A stretch of DNA of 64,000 nucleotides from Paracoccus kondratievae. GTDB lineage: Bacteria > Pseudomonadota > Alphaproteobacteria > Rhodobacterales > Rhodobacteraceae. Shown one piece after another: positions 17,376 to 29,369 of this stretch. Both the position numbers and the translations under genes were made by a program. The stretch's first letter is position 1, and the number at the start of each line of letters is the position of its first letter. The notes under the pieces were generated by a model. The model was not told the DNA's origin, made no database searches, and saw nothing but the letters and a program-made list of their open reading frames with translations. The stretch spans positions 558,001-622,000 of the forward strand of contig NZ_CP045073.1 of assembly GCF_009301415.1 (NCBI RefSeq), given 5' to 3'.

Positions 17376-18314
17376 TCAGGCGACGGCCAGCTGACGGGTA
17401 GCAGCAGCGATTCGCTGAGCCGAGGCCAGCACCCCTGCACCGGGCAGCCGGCTTTCCATCGTCGGGGTCAGCGTCACCCATTCCCAGGCATCCGGCTGGG
17501 CAAACAGGGCCCGCAGCAGCCGGTTGGTCATGGCATGGCCCGCGCGGTGGCCTGTGTAGCGCGCCAGCAGCGGCGCCCCGGCCAGCGCAAGATCGCCGAC
17601 CGCATCCAGCATCTTGTGGCGCACAGCCTCGTCCCGGTGGCGCAGCCCACCCGGCGACAGCACCTTGTCGCCATCAAAAACCACGGCGTTCAGATAGGTA
17701 CCGCCAAGCGCCAGACCGCTTTCCTGCATCTTCACCACGTCTGCCTTGCGGCAAAAGGTGCGGCTGTCCATGAGTTCATGCACGAAGGTGCCGTTGGCCA
17801 TGTCGAGTCGCTTTTCCTGATGGCCGATGGCCGCATCGACAAAGTCGATGTCGAAATGGATCTCAAGGTGATCGGCAGGGGACAGGCGTGCATAAGCCTC
17901 ACCCTGCTGAACCTCGACCTCGCGCAGCACGCGAATGGCGCGCAGCGGGGCGTTCTGCTGCCGCAGACCCGCCTCAAGAATGCCACGCACGAAGGGTGCG
18001 GAGGAACCGTCCAGAATCGGCACCTCGGGTCCGTTCACCTCGACCACAGCGTTGTTGATTCCGGTCCCGGTCAGCGCCGCCATCACATGCTCGACCGTCG
18101 AGACGGTCGCCCCCTCGCCATTGTCGAGCAGGGTGCAAAGCTGCGAGGGCGTCACATGGTCCCAACGGGCAGGAATGCGGGCGCCGTCCAGATCGGTGCG
18201 CACGAACACAATGCCATGATCCACCGGCGCAGGCAGGATCACCAGCCGCACGGCTGCACCGGAATGCAGCCCGACGCCACGGAACTGCGCTTTCTGAGCA
18301 ATGGTGATCTGCAT
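17376..18314 (-). CDS. lpxC: UDP-3-O-acyl-N-acetylglucosamine deacetylase
   Basis: A 312-residue zinc enzyme for the committed step of lipid A synthesis. It begins MQITIAQKAQFRGVGLHSG, the family N-terminus; zinc-site segments include STVEHVMAAL and the later GLRHRDEAVRHKMLDAVGD, with GHRAGHAM near the end. The ATG at 18314 is preferred; the longer open frame adds unrelated residues. It has about 235 bp of its own upstream sequence after the ftsZ terminator, so it is probably transcribed separately. Confidence 0.96.
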   Translation of the reverse strand: MQITIAQKAQFRGVGLHSGAAVRLVILPAPVDHGIVFVRTDLDGARIPARWDHVTPSQLCTLLDNGEGATVSTVEHVMAALTGTGINNAVVEVNGPEVPILDGSSAPFVRGILEAGLRQQNAPLRAIRVLREVEVQQGEAYARLSPADHLEIHFDIDFVDAAIGHQEKRLDMANGTFVHELMDSRTFCRKADVVKMQESGLALGGTYLNAVVFDGDKVLSPGGLRHRDEAVRHKMLDAVGDLALAGAPLLARYTGHRAGHAMTNRLLRALFAQPDAWEWVTLTPTMESRLPGAGVLASAQRIAAATRQLAVA

Positions 18315-18488
18315 GGTCTTACCCGCCGTTCTCTGTTGACGACCCGCGCCGGGAGAATCTCCCCACGGCCGCCAGATTGAGTTAGGCACGCCCTGCAGAT
18401 TGCTCAATTAACGTTTTGTAACGGCGTGAAACAATCACTCCCCCGGACTGCAACACAGCCTCAAGACCCGGGCAGACTATTGATTTTG

Positions 18489-18517
18489 CAAATAAAAAGG
18501 ACCGCCGAAGCGGTCCC
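18489..18517 (-). terminator. Rho-independent terminator of ftsZ
   Basis: On the minus strand a 7-bp stem GGACCGC/GCGGTCC (18510-18516 with 18499-18505) and tetraloop TTCG is followed by TTTTTATTT. It lies about 35 bp past the ftsZ stop and marks the end of the division cluster transcript. Confidence 0.9.
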
Positions 18518-18550
18518 CTATGATTCTGCCACAGAAATTTTGTGATCTGC

Positions 18551-20164
18551 TCAATTGGCCTGACGGCGCAGGAACGCGGGAATTTCAACATTGTCGTCCG
18601 AACGATCCGGGCTGGCCAGATCATCGAACCCAGCATCAAAACCGCTGCGATTCCGCGCAGCCACACGCTCACTGACACGTTCGGCGATGGTCGAGGGCGC
18701 GGGCTTTTCCGCCTGTTCGGTATGACCCGAGATGCGCTCAAGCATCCGGCTGAGACCGGCCATGCGGCCCTGACCACGCGGCTGCTCGGCGGCCGCCTGC
18801 TGGGCGGCCTGACGCTCAGGCGCCTTTTGCACGGCGCGCGCAAGACGCTGCATCACCTCGTCCGACGGGGTACCGGCCGGGGCCTGCGGGCGGCGGGTCG
18901 GCGCGACAAAACCGCCAGCGTCACCGTTCAGAACATCGCCGGCCTGAGGCGCAGCGGGGGTCTGGCGCAGTTCCGGCTGATAGGCCGGGCGCGGCATATC
19001 GTCGTCTTCGTGCTGCGCGGCAGGCGCGGTGGGCTGAGGGCGCGCAACAGGCTGGTGCAGGGTCGATTCGGCGACCGGAGCGGTACGGCGCGGGGGAACC
19101 GGGATATCTTCTTCGACCGCTTTCTGCGTGACCGAAGGGGTCTGGGTCAGCGGCTCGCGCATACCACGGCGCGGGGCCGGGATTTCGGCCACCGAAGCGT
19201 CGATGCCGGTCGCCACGACCGAAACGCGGATCGAACCTTCCATCTGGGGGTCGAGGGTCGAACCGACGATGATATTGGCATCGGCATCGACTTTCTCGCG
19301 GATCTTCTCGGCCGCCTCGTCCATTTCGAACAGGGTGAGGTCATAGCCACCGGTGATGTTGATAAGCACACCCTTGGCGCCGTTGAGGCTGATTTCGTCC
19401 AGCAGCGGGTTGGCGATGGCTTTCTCGGCGGCCTGAACGGCGCGGTTCTCGCCCGAGGCCTCGCCGGTGCCCATCATCGCCTTGCCCATCTCGTCCATCA
19501 CCGCGCGCACGTCGGCGAAGTCGAGGTTGATCAGGCCCGGACGCACCATCAGGTCGGTCACGCCTTTGACGCCCTGATAAAGCACGTCGTCAGCCATGGC
19601 GAAGGCTTCGGTGAAGGTGGTCTTTTCATTCGCCAGACGGAACAGGTTCTGGTTGGGAATGATGATCAGCGTGTCGACAACTTTCTGCAGCTGTTCGACC
19701 CCTTCCTCGGCCTGGCGCATCCGCTTGGTGCCCTCGAACTGGAAGGGCTTGGTCACAACGCCGACGGTCAGGATGCCCATCTCACGCGCGGCCTGAGCGA
19801 TGATCGGGGCAGCGCCGGTGCCGGTGCCACCGCCCATACCGGCGGTGATAAAGCACATATGCGCACCCATGAGGTGATCGACGATGTCCTCGATCGTTTC
19901 TTCGGCCGCCTTGGCACCGATGGTCGGCTTGGCACCCGCGCCCAGACCTTCGGTCACTTTCGGGCCCAGCTGGATGCGGCTTTCAGCCTTGGACTGCTGC
20001 AGCGCCTGCGCATCGGTATTCGCCACGACGAATTCGACGCCCTCAAGCTGCTTTTCGATCATGTTGTTGACTGCGTTTCCGCCCGCGCCCCCGACGCCGA
20101 AGACGGTAATGCGCGGCTTCAGTTCCTGGTCATCATTCAGCATCAGGTGGATCTGCCGTTCCAT
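18551..20164 (-). CDS. ftsZ: Cell division protein FtsZ
   Basis: A 537-residue tubulin-like GTPase that forms the Z-ring. The G-box GGGTGTG lies at residues 111-117, preceded by [14 protein letters not shown]. After the GTPase core (to about 320) there is a long Pro/Ala/Gln-rich linker of roughly 190 residues, typical of alphaproteobacteria, then the conserved C-terminal peptide [12 protein letters not shown] for FtsA and other partners. ATG at 20164 is used; a second Met eight residues in is possible. It is separated from ftsA by 220 bp, which may hold its own promoter. Confidence 0.98.
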   Translation of the reverse strand: MERQIHLMLNDDQELKPRITVFGVGGAGGNAVNNMIEKQLEGVEFVVANTDAQALQQSKAESRIQLGPKVTEGLGAGAKPTIGAKAAEETIEDIVDHLMGAHMCFITAGMGGGTGTGAAPIIAQAAREMGILTVGVVTKPFQFEGTKRMRQAEEGVEQLQKVVDTLIIIPNQNLFRLANEKTTFTEAFAMADDVLYQGVKGVTDLMVRPGLINLDFADVRAVMDEMGKAMMGTGEASGENRAVQAAEKAIANPLLDEISLNGAKGVLINITGGYDLTLFEMDEAAEKIREKVDADANIIVGSTLDPQMEGSIRVSVVATGIDASVAEIPAPRRGMREPLTQTPSVTQKAVEEDIPVPPRRTAPVAESTLHQPVARPQPTAPAAQHEDDDMPRPAYQPELRQTPAAPQAGDVLNGDAGGFVAPTRRPQAPAGTPSDEVMQRLARAVQKAPERQAAQQAAAEQPRGQGRMAGLSRMLERISGHTEQAEKPAPSTIAERVSERVAARNRSGFDAGFDDLASPDRSDDNVEIPAFLRRQAN

Positions 20165-20384
20165 GTCTCGCCTGCCTTACATCTGTTGCGCCGGACATCT
20201 GCGCAGTCCGGTCGAATCCCCTATGGCTCTCAGCCTAGCCAGATTCTCTCCGAGCGTCACCCGAAAAACACAGGTCGCATACCAAATATGGCGGTAATCG
20301 CCGGGGTTCTCGGCGGTATCTTGCCCAAACTCCAGCATGTGGTGGGGACGCCCGCCCACACCACCGCATCCGGGTTCTGCCTGA

Positions 20385-21719
20385 TCACCAGTTGTTGCGG
20401 AACCAGCGATAGGCCCGGCGCAGACTGCGCGCCGGATAATGTTCGGCGGGCATGTCGAAATCCCACCATTCATCCTGCGGATGGGCCGTCAGCAGCGCCA
20501 GCCCGATGGCCGAGGAAAAGCCCGGCGCGGTCGCGTTATGCGGCAGGCCCTGAATGCGCAGCGGCCGGCCGATACGGACATTCTGTCCCAGAATGCGCGA
20601 GGCAAGGACGTCCAGCCCCGGGATCTGGCTTGACCCGCCGGTCAGGACGATCTGACGCGCGGGCATGCAATCAAAGCCCGCTGCCTCAAGGATCTCACCC
20701 ACTTTCTCAAGGATCTCTTCGACGCGGGGACGCATGATGCCGATCAGATCGGCACGGCTGACGCTGCGGCGGTCGGTATCCCAGTCCCCGGTCGAACCGC
20801 CCAGTTCGATCATTTCGCGGTCATCACGGCCGGTGGCCTCAAGCCCGCCATGCAGGGTCTTCAGCCGCTCGGCCACGGCGTAGCTGACGCGCAGACCCTT
20901 GGCGATGTCCTGGGTGATCAGATCGCCGCCAAAGCGCACCGCATCGGCAAATATCATGTGCTTTTTAATGAACACCGACACGCCGGTGGTACCGCCGCCC
21001 AGATCGATACAGGCCGCGCCCAGTTCCTGCTCATCCTCGACCAGCGCAGCAAGCCCAGCGGCGTAAGAGGCCGAGGCCACGCCCGCCAGCTCCATGTCGC
21101 AGCGCCGGATACAATGGACGAGGTTCCCGGCAGCATCACCGTCGATGGTCAGCACATGCATGTCGCAGGCCAGGCGGCTGCCCGACTGGTCGCGCGGGTC
21201 CGACAGACCAGAACGCCCGTCGATGGCAAAGTTCACCGGCTGAGCGTGCAGCACCTCTCGCCCGCGCCCGAAATCGGGCACGTCGCATGAGGCCAGCACC
21301 CGCGCCACGTCGGTTTCGGTGACCTTGCCCGAAGGCAGCGTGATTTCGCCCGCCAGCCCATAGCTTGCCGGACGCGCGCCCGAGATACAGGCGATGACGT
21401 GATCTACCCGGGTCCCAGCGACCTTTTGCGCCGACTGGATCACCGTGCGGATGGCGCGTTCCGTCTCGGCCATGGTCTCGATCTCGCCATAGCGCATCCC
21501 GCGCGAACGGGTGGTGGCGGTACCGATAACCCGGAAATTCGACTGACCGGCCATAGGGCCGACGCCATCGGTTTCGCGGAACTGACTTGGACCGTCGAAT
21601 TGCAGGACAAGACAGGCGATTTTCGAGGTCCCGATATCCAGAACCGCGATGACGCCGCGCTGCATCGCCTGGCGGCGCATGTTTCGCATTGCCCGCTGGC
21701 CCTGATACAGATCCTTCAT
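20385..21719 (-). CDS. ftsA: Cell division protein FtsA
   Basis: A 444-residue actin-like ATPase that tethers FtsZ to the membrane. The phosphate-1 motif AVLDIGTSKIACLV is at about residue 25, the phosphate-2 strand is CIDLGGGTTGVSVF, and the adenosine motif VLTGGSSQIPGL lies in the C-terminal third. The C-terminus ends in a basic/aromatic helix (RSLRRAYRWFRNNW), the membrane-targeting helix. The ATG at 21719 (MKDLYQGQ) is preferred over a 46-residue extension. It follows ftsQ by 22 bp. Confidence 0.96.
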   Translation of the reverse strand: MKDLYQGQRAMRNMRRQAMQRGVIAVLDIGTSKIACLVLQFDGPSQFRETDGVGPMAGQSNFRVIGTATTRSRGMRYGEIETMAETERAIRTVIQSAQKVAGTRVDHVIACISGARPASYGLAGEITLPSGKVTETDVARVLASCDVPDFGRGREVLHAQPVNFAIDGRSGLSDPRDQSGSRLACDMHVLTIDGDAAGNLVHCIRRCDMELAGVASASYAAGLAALVEDEQELGAACIDLGGGTTGVSVFIKKHMIFADAVRFGGDLITQDIAKGLRVSYAVAERLKTLHGGLEATGRDDREMIELGGSTGDWDTDRRSVSRADLIGIMRPRVEEILEKVGEILEAAGFDCMPARQIVLTGGSSQIPGLDVLASRILGQNVRIGRPLRIQGLPHNATAPGFSSAIGLALLTAHPQDEWWDFDMPAEHYPARSLRRAYRWFRNNW

Positions 21720-21741
21720 ATCTTCCTGCCTCTCCAAGCTG

Positions 21742-22758
21742 TTAGCCGCTCTTTTTCGTGCTCTTTCCACCGGATTTTCCGGCGGCTTCGACCGGTTTGC
21801 CGTCAGGCCCGATCTCGGGTTGGCCGCGCGCGCGGCGAATGGCGTTCTGGGCCTCAAGCCCCAGCCGCACCACCGGCCGTGCCTCCTGCCGCAGATCGAT
21901 CACCGCGATGTCGCGTTCAAACATGTCCTGGGCGCGGTCCAGCGCAATGGCACGCTCAAGCGCCTGCAGGGCCTTGTCTTCGGGCAGCTTGATGCGCTGG
22001 CCGCGATCCAGAACCAAGTCCCAGCGCCGCTCTCCAATACGTTCCAGCCCGCGCAGACGGGGCAGGATCGGCCCGGCCGCGTCGATCAGGGCCAGCGCCT
22101 CGGGGGCGGCAAGGTCTGCGCCCTCACCCGCGATGATCGGCAGATCGCCCCGCACCTCACGCGAGGTGACCGAGGCAACGCGATGCCCGGTCTTGTCAAG
22201 CAGCTCGATCCCCCGCGCATGGCGCCACAGCACCACCGGCACCCGTTCGGTCACCACCGCCGACAGCACCCCGCCCGGCTTGATGCGCAGATCAACCGCC
22301 TCGACCGCGTCAAGCTTCAGCACCCGCTCGCGCAGCTTTTCAAGGTCGATGTCAAAGCTGGAGGCCGGCAGATCGACCGGCAACATGGCGCGCAAGCCCT
22401 TGTCCACGACCGGCGAGGCCCCTTCGATGGTCATCATCTTGACCATGAACTCCTCGCGGTGCTGGATGCGATCAACGATGGCGTTGATACCACCGGTCAG
22501 ATTGGCGCGGCGCGTTTCATCGGAAAGCCACAGCCCCGCGACCATTGCCGCCAGAAAGGCCGGCAGGCCGATATGGACAAGCCGCCGCACCAGCGGACGC
22601 AGCATCATCCGGTTCAGGCGATAGGCAAGGCGCGAAGGCGCAGGATCGCGGCGTGGCGCGCGGTTCAGCGCCGGGGCAGGACGCGCAGGAACGTGCCGCA
22701 CCGGGGCCGGACGGCCACCGTCACCATGCCCACGGTGAAAGGGATTCAGGCCCTGCAC
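21742..22758 (-). CDS. ftsQ: Cell division protein FtsQ
   Basis: A 338-residue bitopic membrane protein of the divisome. A basic cytoplasmic N-terminus (to about residue 75) precedes one membrane helix ([14 protein letters not shown]), then the POTRA and FtsQ beta domains. A charged Lys/Ser tail ends the protein. I place the start at GTG 22758 because GAGGAG lies 5 bases upstream; it overlaps the ddl stop by 13 bases. A TTG start at 22785 is the alternative. Confidence 0.92.
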   Translation of the reverse strand: MQGLNPFHRGHGDGGRPAPVRHVPARPAPALNRAPRRDPAPSRLAYRLNRMMLRPLVRRLVHIGLPAFLAAMVAGLWLSDETRRANLTGGINAIVDRIQHREEFMVKMMTIEGASPVVDKGLRAMLPVDLPASSFDIDLEKLRERVLKLDAVEAVDLRIKPGGVLSAVVTERVPVVLWRHARGIELLDKTGHRVASVTSREVRGDLPIIAGEGADLAAPEALALIDAAGPILPRLRGLERIGERRWDLVLDRGQRIKLPEDKALQALERAIALDRAQDMFERDIAVIDLRQEARPVVRLGLEAQNAIRRARGQPEIGPDGKPVEAAGKSGGKSTKKSG

Positions 22759-23681
22759 AGCGCCTCCTCGACGATCCAGCGGCAAAGCGCGGGAAAGTCC
22801 ATACCAGTATGGGCCGCCTGTTCCGGGGCCAGAGAGGTGGGCGTCATGCCGGGCTGGGTATTCACCTCAAGGATGATCAGCCCGTCCAGCCCGCGGCTTT
22901 CGTCCCAGCGGAAATCCGTCCGGGTAAGCCCCCGGCAGCCAAGCGCCTGATGCGCGCGGACAGCATAGTCGCGGCAGGCGGCGGCGATTTCGGCCGGGAT
23001 ATCAGCCGGGATCACATGGGTCGAACCGCCGGGCTTGTATTTGGCATCATAATCATACCAGCCCCTGGTCACGATCTCGGTGACGCCAAGCGCACGGTCG
23101 CTCAGCACAGCGACGGTCAGTTCCCGGCCCGGGGCATAGGTTTCCACCATCACCCGCGCGGGCATCTGGTCCGAGAGCTGAGGCGGACCGTTCGCGGCCT
23201 CGTGCACGATATACACGCCGACCGAAGAGCCCTCGTCATTCGGTTTAACCACATAGGGCGGGGCCATGACATGACGGTTGCGCACCTCATCGGCCGAGGC
23301 GATCACGCTATCCATGACCGGCAGCCCGGCAAGGCGCAGCACCTGTTTGGCGCGGCTTTTATCCATGGCCAGCGCAGAGGCCAGCACGCCCGAATGCGTA
23401 TAGCGATAGCCCAGCCACTCTAGCAGGCCCTGAACGCAGCCATCCTCGCCCCAGCGGCCGTGCAGCGCGTTAAAGACCACGTCAGGCGCATACTCGGCCA
23501 GACGCGCGGGCAGATCCCTGCCCGCATCCAGTTCCACGACTTCAAAGCCCGCCTGCCGCAGCGCCTTCGCGCATTCACGCCCAGAGGACAGTGACACCTC
23601 GCGCTCTGCCGAGGGGCCGCCCATCAGGACCACGACTTTCGGGGCTGTCCTGCTCGACCTGCCCGCCAATTTCCGCCTCAT
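22746..23681 (-). CDS. ddl: D-alanine-D-alanine ligase
   Basis: A 311-residue ATP-grasp enzyme making the D-Ala-D-Ala end of the peptidoglycan stem peptide. Landmarks are [51 protein letters not shown] and the metal-binding end [14 protein letters not shown]. Its position in the cluster suggests the B-type paralog. The 3' end overlaps ftsQ. Confidence 0.95.
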   Translation of the reverse strand: MRRKLAGRSSRTAPKVVVLMGGPSAEREVSLSSGRECAKALRQAGFEVVELDAGRDLPARLAEYAPDVVFNALHGRWGEDGCVQGLLEWLGYRYTHSGVLASALAMDKSRAKQVLRLAGLPVMDSVIASADEVRNRHVMAPPYVVKPNDEGSSVGVYIVHEAANGPPQLSDQMPARVMVETYAPGRELTVAVLSDRALGVTEIVTRGWYDYDAKYKPGGSTHVIPADIPAEIAAACRDYAVRAHQALGCRGLTRTDFRWDESRGLDGLIILEVNTQPGMTPTSLAPEQAAHTGMDFPALCRWIVEEALCRA

Positions 23682-23786
23682 GTCCCCGGTTGATCCGGGT
23701 ATTTGTTCGGTGAGGATAGCTGTTATGGCCGAATCACAAAAGTCCCTTTTCGCATCGGGCGCGATATTTCGGGACAGGCAGGCAAG

Positions 23787-24707
23787 TTACGGCTCACCAA
23801 TACGAATGACTTCCCATTCCAGTTGATGGCCGCTCGTCTCGCGCACCTTCCGGCGCACCAGCTCGCCTAGCGCCTCAAGGTCGGCGGCCGTGGCGCCATC
23901 GGCATTCAGCAGGAAATTGGGGTGCTTTTCAGACATTTGCGCACCGCCCAGGCGGTGGCCGCGCAAGCCCGCCTCGTCGATCAGGCGCCATGCCTTCAAT
24001 TCATGGCTGTCATCGGCACGGCCGGTCGAGGAATAGCCTGCCGGATTGCGGAAGGTCGAGCCAGCACTGCGGTCGCGCGTGGGCTGGCTTGCGTCACGAC
24101 GGGCAAGCTGCTCATCCATCCGGGCCGCGAGTGCCTGCGGGTCACCCTGCCCGGCGCGAAAGCGGGCCTCGGTGATCACCCAGCCTTCGGGAATTTCCGA
24201 ATGGCGATAGGCCAGGCGCAGATCCGCGGCCGGGATTTCGTGCAGACTGCCGTCACGGGCGACGGCACGGACCGAGATCAGGTGATCTGCGACATAAGAA
24301 CCATAACAGCCCGCATTCATCCGCACCGCACCGCCAATACTGCCGGGAATGGTCCGCAGAAAGGTCAGGTCCAGCCCCGCCTCGGCCGCGCGGCGCGCGA
24401 CATGGGCGTCAAGCGCGGCTGCCCCGGCGGTAACAGTCCCGTCCTGGCATGAAATGGCGTTGAAGCCACGTCCCAGCCGGATCACCACACCACGAATACC
24501 GCCGTCGCGCACGATGAGGTTCGATCCGACGCCCATCGGGAAAACCGGCAACTCGGGATCGAGATCACCCAGGAAATCGGCCAGATCGGCCTCATCCGCG
24601 GGCTGGAACAGCCAATCGGCAGGGCCCCCGACGCGCAGCCAGGTCAGATCGGCAAGAACTCGGTTCGGGGTCAGTGCGCCGCGCGGCGAAGGAAGCGTCT
24701 GGGTCAT
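23787..24707 (-). CDS. murB: UDP-N-acetylenolpyruvoylglucosamine reductase
   Basis: A 306-residue FAD enzyme that reduces UDP-GlcNAc-enolpyruvate to UDP-MurNAc. The FAD-binding segment is [33 protein letters not shown] and the serine-containing [13 protein letters not shown] identify a type II MurB; the catalytic glutamate region is [10 protein letters not shown]. The gap to ddl is about 105 bp. Confidence 0.96.
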   Translation of the reverse strand: MTQTLPSPRGALTPNRVLADLTWLRVGGPADWLFQPADEADLADFLGDLDPELPVFPMGVGSNLIVRDGGIRGVVIRLGRGFNAISCQDGTVTAGAAALDAHVARRAAEAGLDLTFLRTIPGSIGGAVRMNAGCYGSYVADHLISVRAVARDGSLHEIPAADLRLAYRHSEIPEGWVITEARFRAGQGDPQALAARMDEQLARRDASQPTRDRSAGSTFRNPAGYSSTGRADDSHELKAWRLIDEAGLRGHRLGGAQMSEKHPNFLLNADGATAADLEALGELVRRKVRETSGHQLEWEVIRIGEP

Positions 24708-24761
24708 GTCGGTTCGTTAATCAGCGTTGCGGATGCCGTCAATGCAGCCAGGGGAAAGCAG

Positions 24762-25127
24762 TCACTCAGCGATACTGAAACCCACCGCCAGGGTCGACAG
24801 GACCAGCAACAGCCAGATATCCCAGCTGCCGACGGGTGGGCGTTTCGGCGCTGACCGGGCGATCCCGTCAAAGAGCCAGCGCACCCCTGCCCCCAGCAGC
24901 AGCCCACCTGCCGCGATCAGCATCAGCAGACTCATCAGCATGCCCGCAAGGCCGGGCAAATGACCGCCGGTCTTGCTTGCGCCGATCATGTAGCACAACA
25001 GGGCCGAGCCAAGCAGCAAGGCAAAGTCGATCGCAAGCTTGCCTCCGGTCCGGGCGGCAACCCGCAATGCGCCAATGATGCCGGTCAGCACCACGACCCC
25101 GGCGACGATCAGCCAGACCTCTCCCAT
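24762..25127 (-). CDS. Small membrane protein within the mur cluster
   Basis: A 121-residue protein with about four hydrophobic segments (for example VWLIVAGVVVLTGIIGAL and LAGMLMSLLMLIAAGGLLL). I do not recognise a named family. It lies between DUF2484 and murB on the same strand, 10 bp after DUF2484, so it is in the same operon. ATG at 25127 is preferred; the longer frame starts in sequence belonging to the neighbour. Confidence 0.7.
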   Translation of the reverse strand: MGEVWLIVAGVVVLTGIIGALRVAARTGGKLAIDFALLLGSALLCYMIGASKTGGHLPGLAGMLMSLLMLIAAGGLLLGAGVRWLFDGIARSAPKRPPVGSWDIWLLLVLSTLAVGFSIAE

Positions 25128-25137
25128 AGCCTCGCGC

Positions 25138-25413
25138 TCAGCGCAGACCGCGCTGGACCAGCGCACGGCGCCGACGCCGGGGGTCAAACGGCGGCCAGAC
25201 AAGCAGGGACAGGCCAAGTGCAAAGAACAGCACGCCAAAACCCGGCCCGCACAGATAGGTCAGCCAGCCCAGCACCGGCACCCCGCAAAGAACCAGCGTC
25301 CAAAAGGCCGAATAGCGCCAGCGCAGCCGCACAAAGGGCAAGAGACAGGCCATCACGCCCCAAAGGACAGCAGCAAGCGCCGCAGTGGCAGGATGGCTTG
25401 CAAGGGCGATCAC
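25138..25413 (-). CDS. DUF2484 family membrane protein
   Basis: A 91-residue protein with three hydrophobic segments and a basic tail ([14 protein letters not shown]). Proteins of the DUF2484 family are found at this place, between murC and murB, in Rhodobacterales, which supports both the assignment and the taxonomic reading. Its ATG overlaps the murC stop by 4 bases. Function unknown. Confidence 0.82.
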   Translation of the reverse strand: MIALASHPATAALAAVLWGVMACLLPFVRLRWRYSAFWTLVLCGVPVLGWLTYLCGPGFGVLFFALGLSLLVWPPFDPRRRRRALVQRGLR

Positions 25414-26837
25414 GCCGCTTTCTCCGCCAGAAGTTCGGGCAGATTATTCGCCCAGGCCGAAATAGTGCCCGCCCCAAGGCAGACCACCATATCGCCGGGC
25501 CGCGCCTGTTCGCGGACCAGCCGCGCCAGATCGGTTTCGTCGATCACAGCCCGGGCATGGCGATGGCCATGGGCAATCAACCCCGCAACCAGATCATCGC
25601 GAGAGGCACCGGGGATCGGGTCCTCGCCCGCGGCATAGACCTCGGCAATGCCAACGACGTCGGCCTCGTTGAAGCAGGTGCAGAAATCGTCAAACAGGCT
25701 CGACAGCCGCGAATAGCGATGCGGCTGGTGCACTGCGATGACGCGTCCCTTGGTCGCCTGCCGCGCGGCCTTGAGCACCGCCGCGATTTCGACCGGATGA
25801 TGGCCATAATCATCAATGATCGTGACCCCGTTCACCACGCCAACGCGGGTAAAGCGGCGGCCAACGCCTCCGAACCGAGCCAGCGCCTCTCGGATCTGGG
25901 CACGCTTCATGCCCAGATGGCGGGCGACCGCCACGGCCGCAAGCGCATTCGAGACGTTATGATCGCCCGGCATCGGCAGGGTGCAGCCCTCGATCACCGG
26001 GACATCGTCGCCATTCAGATCGGCCTCGGCCTGCAGGGCGATATCGAAATGTGCTACTCCGTCCTCATAGCGCAGGTTCATCGCCCGCACATCGGCCTGA
26101 GCGTTAAAGCCAAAGGTGACAACGCGGCGGTCCGTCAACCGGCCGACCAGCGCCTGCACCTCGGGGTGATCGGTGCAGCAGACGGCAAGGCCATAAAAGG
26201 GAATGTTCGAGACAAAATCCTGAAAGCCCTTGCGCAGCGCGTCAAAGCTGCCCCAATGCTCCATATGCTCGGGGTCGATATTGGTGACGATGGCGATGGT
26301 CGCGGGCAGACGGTTGAACGAGCCATCCGATTCATCAGCCTCGACCACCATCCATTCGCCAGCCCCGGCACGGGCGTTCGAACCATAGGCGTGGATCACG
26401 CCGCCGTTGATGACGGTCGGGTCAAAACCACCGGCGTCCAGCAGGGTCGCCACCATGGTCGTCGTCGTGGTCTTGCCATGGGTCCCGGCAATGGCGACGT
26501 TGGATTTCAGCCGCATCAGCTCGGCCAGCATCTCGGCCCGGCGCACGACGGGCAGACCGCGGCGGCGCGCCTCTTCCAGTTCGGGGTTGCCCTTCTTGAT
26601 CGCGGTCGAGATGACGACGACGCCCGCATCGCCAATATTCTCGGCTCTCTGCCCTTCAAAAACGGTGGCGCCAAGGGCCTCAAGCCGGTCGGTGATCCTT
26701 GAGCGTTTCGCATCCGACCCCTGAACCGTATAGCCCAGCGTCATCAGCACTTCGGCGATACCAGACATGCCGATGCCGCCGATGCCGATAAAGTGGATGG
26801 GGCCCAGTTCGCCGGGAAGTTTGGTCGCTGCGTTCAT
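25410..26837 (-). CDS. murC: UDP-N-acetylmuramate-L-alanine ligase
   Basis: A 475-residue Mur ligase adding L-Ala to UDP-MurNAc. The N-terminal Rossmann region begins [17 protein letters not shown], the ATP loop is [13 protein letters not shown] near residue 120, and the C-terminal ligase domain has [10 protein letters not shown] and HQPHRYSRL. The start overlaps the murG stop by 4 bases. Confidence 0.97.
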   Translation of the reverse strand: MNAATKLPGELGPIHFIGIGGIGMSGIAEVLMTLGYTVQGSDAKRSRITDRLEALGATVFEGQRAENIGDAGVVVISTAIKKGNPELEEARRRGLPVVRRAEMLAELMRLKSNVAIAGTHGKTTTTTMVATLLDAGGFDPTVINGGVIHAYGSNARAGAGEWMVVEADESDGSFNRLPATIAIVTNIDPEHMEHWGSFDALRKGFQDFVSNIPFYGLAVCCTDHPEVQALVGRLTDRRVVTFGFNAQADVRAMNLRYEDGVAHFDIALQAEADLNGDDVPVIEGCTLPMPGDHNVSNALAAVAVARHLGMKRAQIREALARFGGVGRRFTRVGVVNGVTIIDDYGHHPVEIAAVLKAARQATKGRVIAVHQPHRYSRLSSLFDDFCTCFNEADVVGIAEVYAAGEDPIPGASRDDLVAGLIAHGHRHARAVIDETDLARLVREQARPGDMVVCLGAGTISAWANNLPELLAEKAA

Positions 26838-27940
26838 CGGGTCAGTTCCGTCACTAGATCTGCAAGGCGCTGCGCCGCATCCGGGCGACCCAGCGAAAGC
26901 GCCGCCGCTGCCATGCCGGTGGCGCGGGCGCTGTCGGAAAGGATATCCCGCATGTCGCGCCTGAGGCTTTCGGCGTCAAGCACGGATTCGGGCAAAAGGA
27001 TCGCCGCGCCCGAATCCGCCAACGCACGGGCATTGGCGCTTTGGTGGTCCCCGGTGGCGGCGGCATAAGGGATCAGGATGGCCGGACGGCCGATCACAGT
27101 GATATCCGCAATCGACGAGGCGCCGGCTCGGCTGATCACCAACTGGCACGAGGCAAGCCGTTGCGGCACGTCCTCGAAAAACGGGCGCACCTCGGCGGGA
27201 ATGCCGGCGGCTAGATAGGCAGCGGTCACGCGCTCGACATCCTCGGCGCGGGCCTGATGGCTGACCGACAGCCGGGCGCGCATCGCATCAGGCAGGCCGG
27301 CGACGGCGGCGGGCACCGTGTCGGAAAGCACGCGCGCGCCCTGACTGCCGCCAATGACCAGAAGGTTCAGCGTCCCCTCTTCGGAGGCAGGCGTATAGGC
27401 AGCCCCCGCCTGATCCAGCACCGCCTGTCGCACCGGGTTGCCGGTATGGAGGCCCTTCACCCCGGATGGCAACCGGGTCGGCCAGGTGCCGCAGGCGACG
27501 CGATCAACGCGGCGGGCAAAAGCTGCGTTGACGCGCCCCATGATGCCGTTCTGTTCATGAACCATGCGCGGGATCCGCAGCGCCAGCGCCGCCGACATGG
27601 CCGGAATGGTCGGATAGCCGCCAAAGCCTACGACCACGGCGGGCCGGTCGGCACGCAGCGCGCGGATAGCGGCAAGGACCCCCGCCCCAATGCGGAACGG
27701 CACGGCCAGCTTGGCCAGCGCCCCGCCACGTGCGGTGGTGGCCGAGCTGACGACCTCGCGCACGACCTCTTGCGGAAAGGCCCCGGCATAACGCGCGCCG
27801 CGTTCATCGGTGGACAGCTTTACCCTCCAGCCGCGTTCCAGCAGGACCTCGGCCAGCGCCTGAGCGGGAAACATATGGCCTCCGGTACCGCCTGCTGCAA
27901 TCAGGCAGAGCGGCCGGCCTTGAGTCTGTACGGCGCTCAT
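26834..27940 (-). CDS. murG: Undecaprenyl-PP-MurNAc-pentapeptide GlcNAc transferase
   Basis: A 368-residue GT-B glycosyltransferase that makes lipid II at the inner face of the membrane. The N-terminal Gly-rich loop is [12 protein letters not shown], with [11 protein letters not shown] following; the donor-site segment is [12 protein letters not shown]. It overlaps both ftsW and murC by 4 bases. Confidence 0.97.
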   Translation of the reverse strand: MSAVQTQGRPLCLIAAGGTGGHMFPAQALAEVLLERGWRVKLSTDERGARYAGAFPQEVVREVVSSATTARGGALAKLAVPFRIGAGVLAAIRALRADRPAVVVGFGGYPTIPAMSAALALRIPRMVHEQNGIMGRVNAAFARRVDRVACGTWPTRLPSGVKGLHTGNPVRQAVLDQAGAAYTPASEEGTLNLLVIGGSQGARVLSDTVPAAVAGLPDAMRARLSVSHQARAEDVERVTAAYLAAGIPAEVRPFFEDVPQRLASCQLVISRAGASSIADITVIGRPAILIPYAAATGDHQSANARALADSGAAILLPESVLDAESLRRDMRDILSDSARATGMAAAALSLGRPDAAQRLADLVTELTR

Positions 27941-29106
27941 CCCCGACCTCGGCCCAGCACGTCGCCAATGCGACCCTGAGGACGGGTGCGGGTCAGCGCA
28001 AGCAGCATCCCCGCCGCAATCCCCGAAGCGATGACCGAACTGCCGCCATAGCTGATAAAGGGCAGCGTCATGCCCTTGGCAGGCAGCAGCCGCACCGCAA
28101 CCCCCATGTTGATCAGCGCCTGCACGCCAAAGGCACAGGCAAGTCCCGTCCCGGCGATACGGGCAAAGGGGTCGCGTTCATTCTGCAGGCGCAGAAGCGA
28201 ACGGATAACGATGGTCGCGTATAGCGCAATGATGATCAGCACCAGGATCAGGCCATATTCCTCGGCCGCGACGGCGATGATAAAGTCGGTATGCGCGTCC
28301 GGCAGCGACCATTTGACCGAGCCTTCGCCCACGCCAACGCCAAAAAAGCCGCCCTCCTGAATGGCGTTGGTCGCATAGCCCAGCTGGGTGCGCGGATCGA
28401 CCTCGGCAGCAAGAAAGCCGTTGATCCGGCGGGCAAAGTGATCAGAGGCGCCATAGGCAAAGACGCCCCCCATCATCGCCATGCCAAGCACGCCGAAAAG
28501 CAGATAAAGCGGCGCGCCGGCGATGAAATACATCACGCACCACGAAAAGAGCACCAGCGAGGCCTGACCAAAGTCAGGCTGCAGCGCAAGCAGCACCACG
28601 ACCACGCCTGCCAGCACCGCCGAATAGGCACGGCCGGGCGGACCTCCGACCTCCTGGCTTGCGGCCATGAACCATGCGCAGATGGCGACAAAGCAGGGCT
28701 TCAGAAACTCGGACGGCTGCACCGACATGCCACCCGGCAGCCGCAGCCAGCGCACCGCGCCCTTGCCGAAGTCTGTGCCGATAAAGGGCAAAAGCAGGAT
28801 CGCCGCCATTGCAACGGCAAAGCACAGGACCCCAAGCCGACGCACCTGCCGGGGCGAAAAGGTCGAGACGACCAACATCACCCCCAGCGCCATGGCACCA
28901 AAGACCGCCTGACGGCTGACGTAATAGAACTGCGGCAAGCCGTTCTTTTCGGCAAGCGGCACCGAAGCCGCCAGCCCCAAAAGAAGCCCCACCGCAAATA
29001 GCCCCAGCACGCAGGCCAGGGACCATCGGTCCACCGTGCGCCACCATCGGGGAAGAATCGGATCACCAGCCCGCACGGGCGTGGTGCCAAAGACCATCTC
29101 GGTCAT
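27937..29106 (-). CDS. ftsW: Lipid II polymerase FtsW
   Basis: A 389-residue SEDS-family membrane glycosyltransferase with about ten helices. Family segments include [28 protein letters not shown] and the C-terminal [13 protein letters not shown]. It is the first gene of this division transcript: instead of murD or other mur genes, about 260 bp of non-coding sequence and a divergent ATPase gene lie upstream. Confidence 0.96.
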   Translation of the reverse strand: MTEMVFGTTPVRAGDPILPRWWRTVDRWSLACVLGLFAVGLLLGLAASVPLAEKNGLPQFYYVSRQAVFGAMALGVMLVVSTFSPRQVRRLGVLCFAVAMAAILLLPFIGTDFGKGAVRWLRLPGGMSVQPSEFLKPCFVAICAWFMAASQEVGGPPGRAYSAVLAGVVVVLLALQPDFGQASLVLFSWCVMYFIAGAPLYLLFGVLGMAMMGGVFAYGASDHFARRINGFLAAEVDPRTQLGYATNAIQEGGFFGVGVGEGSVKWSLPDAHTDFIIAVAAEEYGLILVLIIIALYATIVIRSLLRLQNERDPFARIAGTGLACAFGVQALINMGVAVRLLPAKGMTLPFISYGGSSVIASGIAAGMLLALTRTRPQGRIGDVLGRGRG

Positions 29107-29369
29107 GGGATACCGCCGTCACTGCCTCGAATTGATCGCCCGTTTGCCGGGTCTGACTGAAAGCATAGCGCGATTGGCCGTCCGACGCTACTGCGGATTC
29201 ACTGACGCGGCGACAGGGGCGGATCACATCGCGCTGAGCCCGCCAGCAGGTGACAGGCCGCAGGTCTGTGCGGCACCCCCGCCGCAGGATCAGGGCCAGC
29301 TTGCACGGCCCCCTTTTCCTCGGCCCCTTGGGGGACTAACTATCGCCAAGCCCAGCAAAAGGAAGGCCC

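Noticed and set aside
18542-20737. A 731-codon plus-strand open frame opposite ftsZ and ftsA
   Set aside because: It is antisense to well-recognised division genes and has no domain of its own; another GC-driven shadow.
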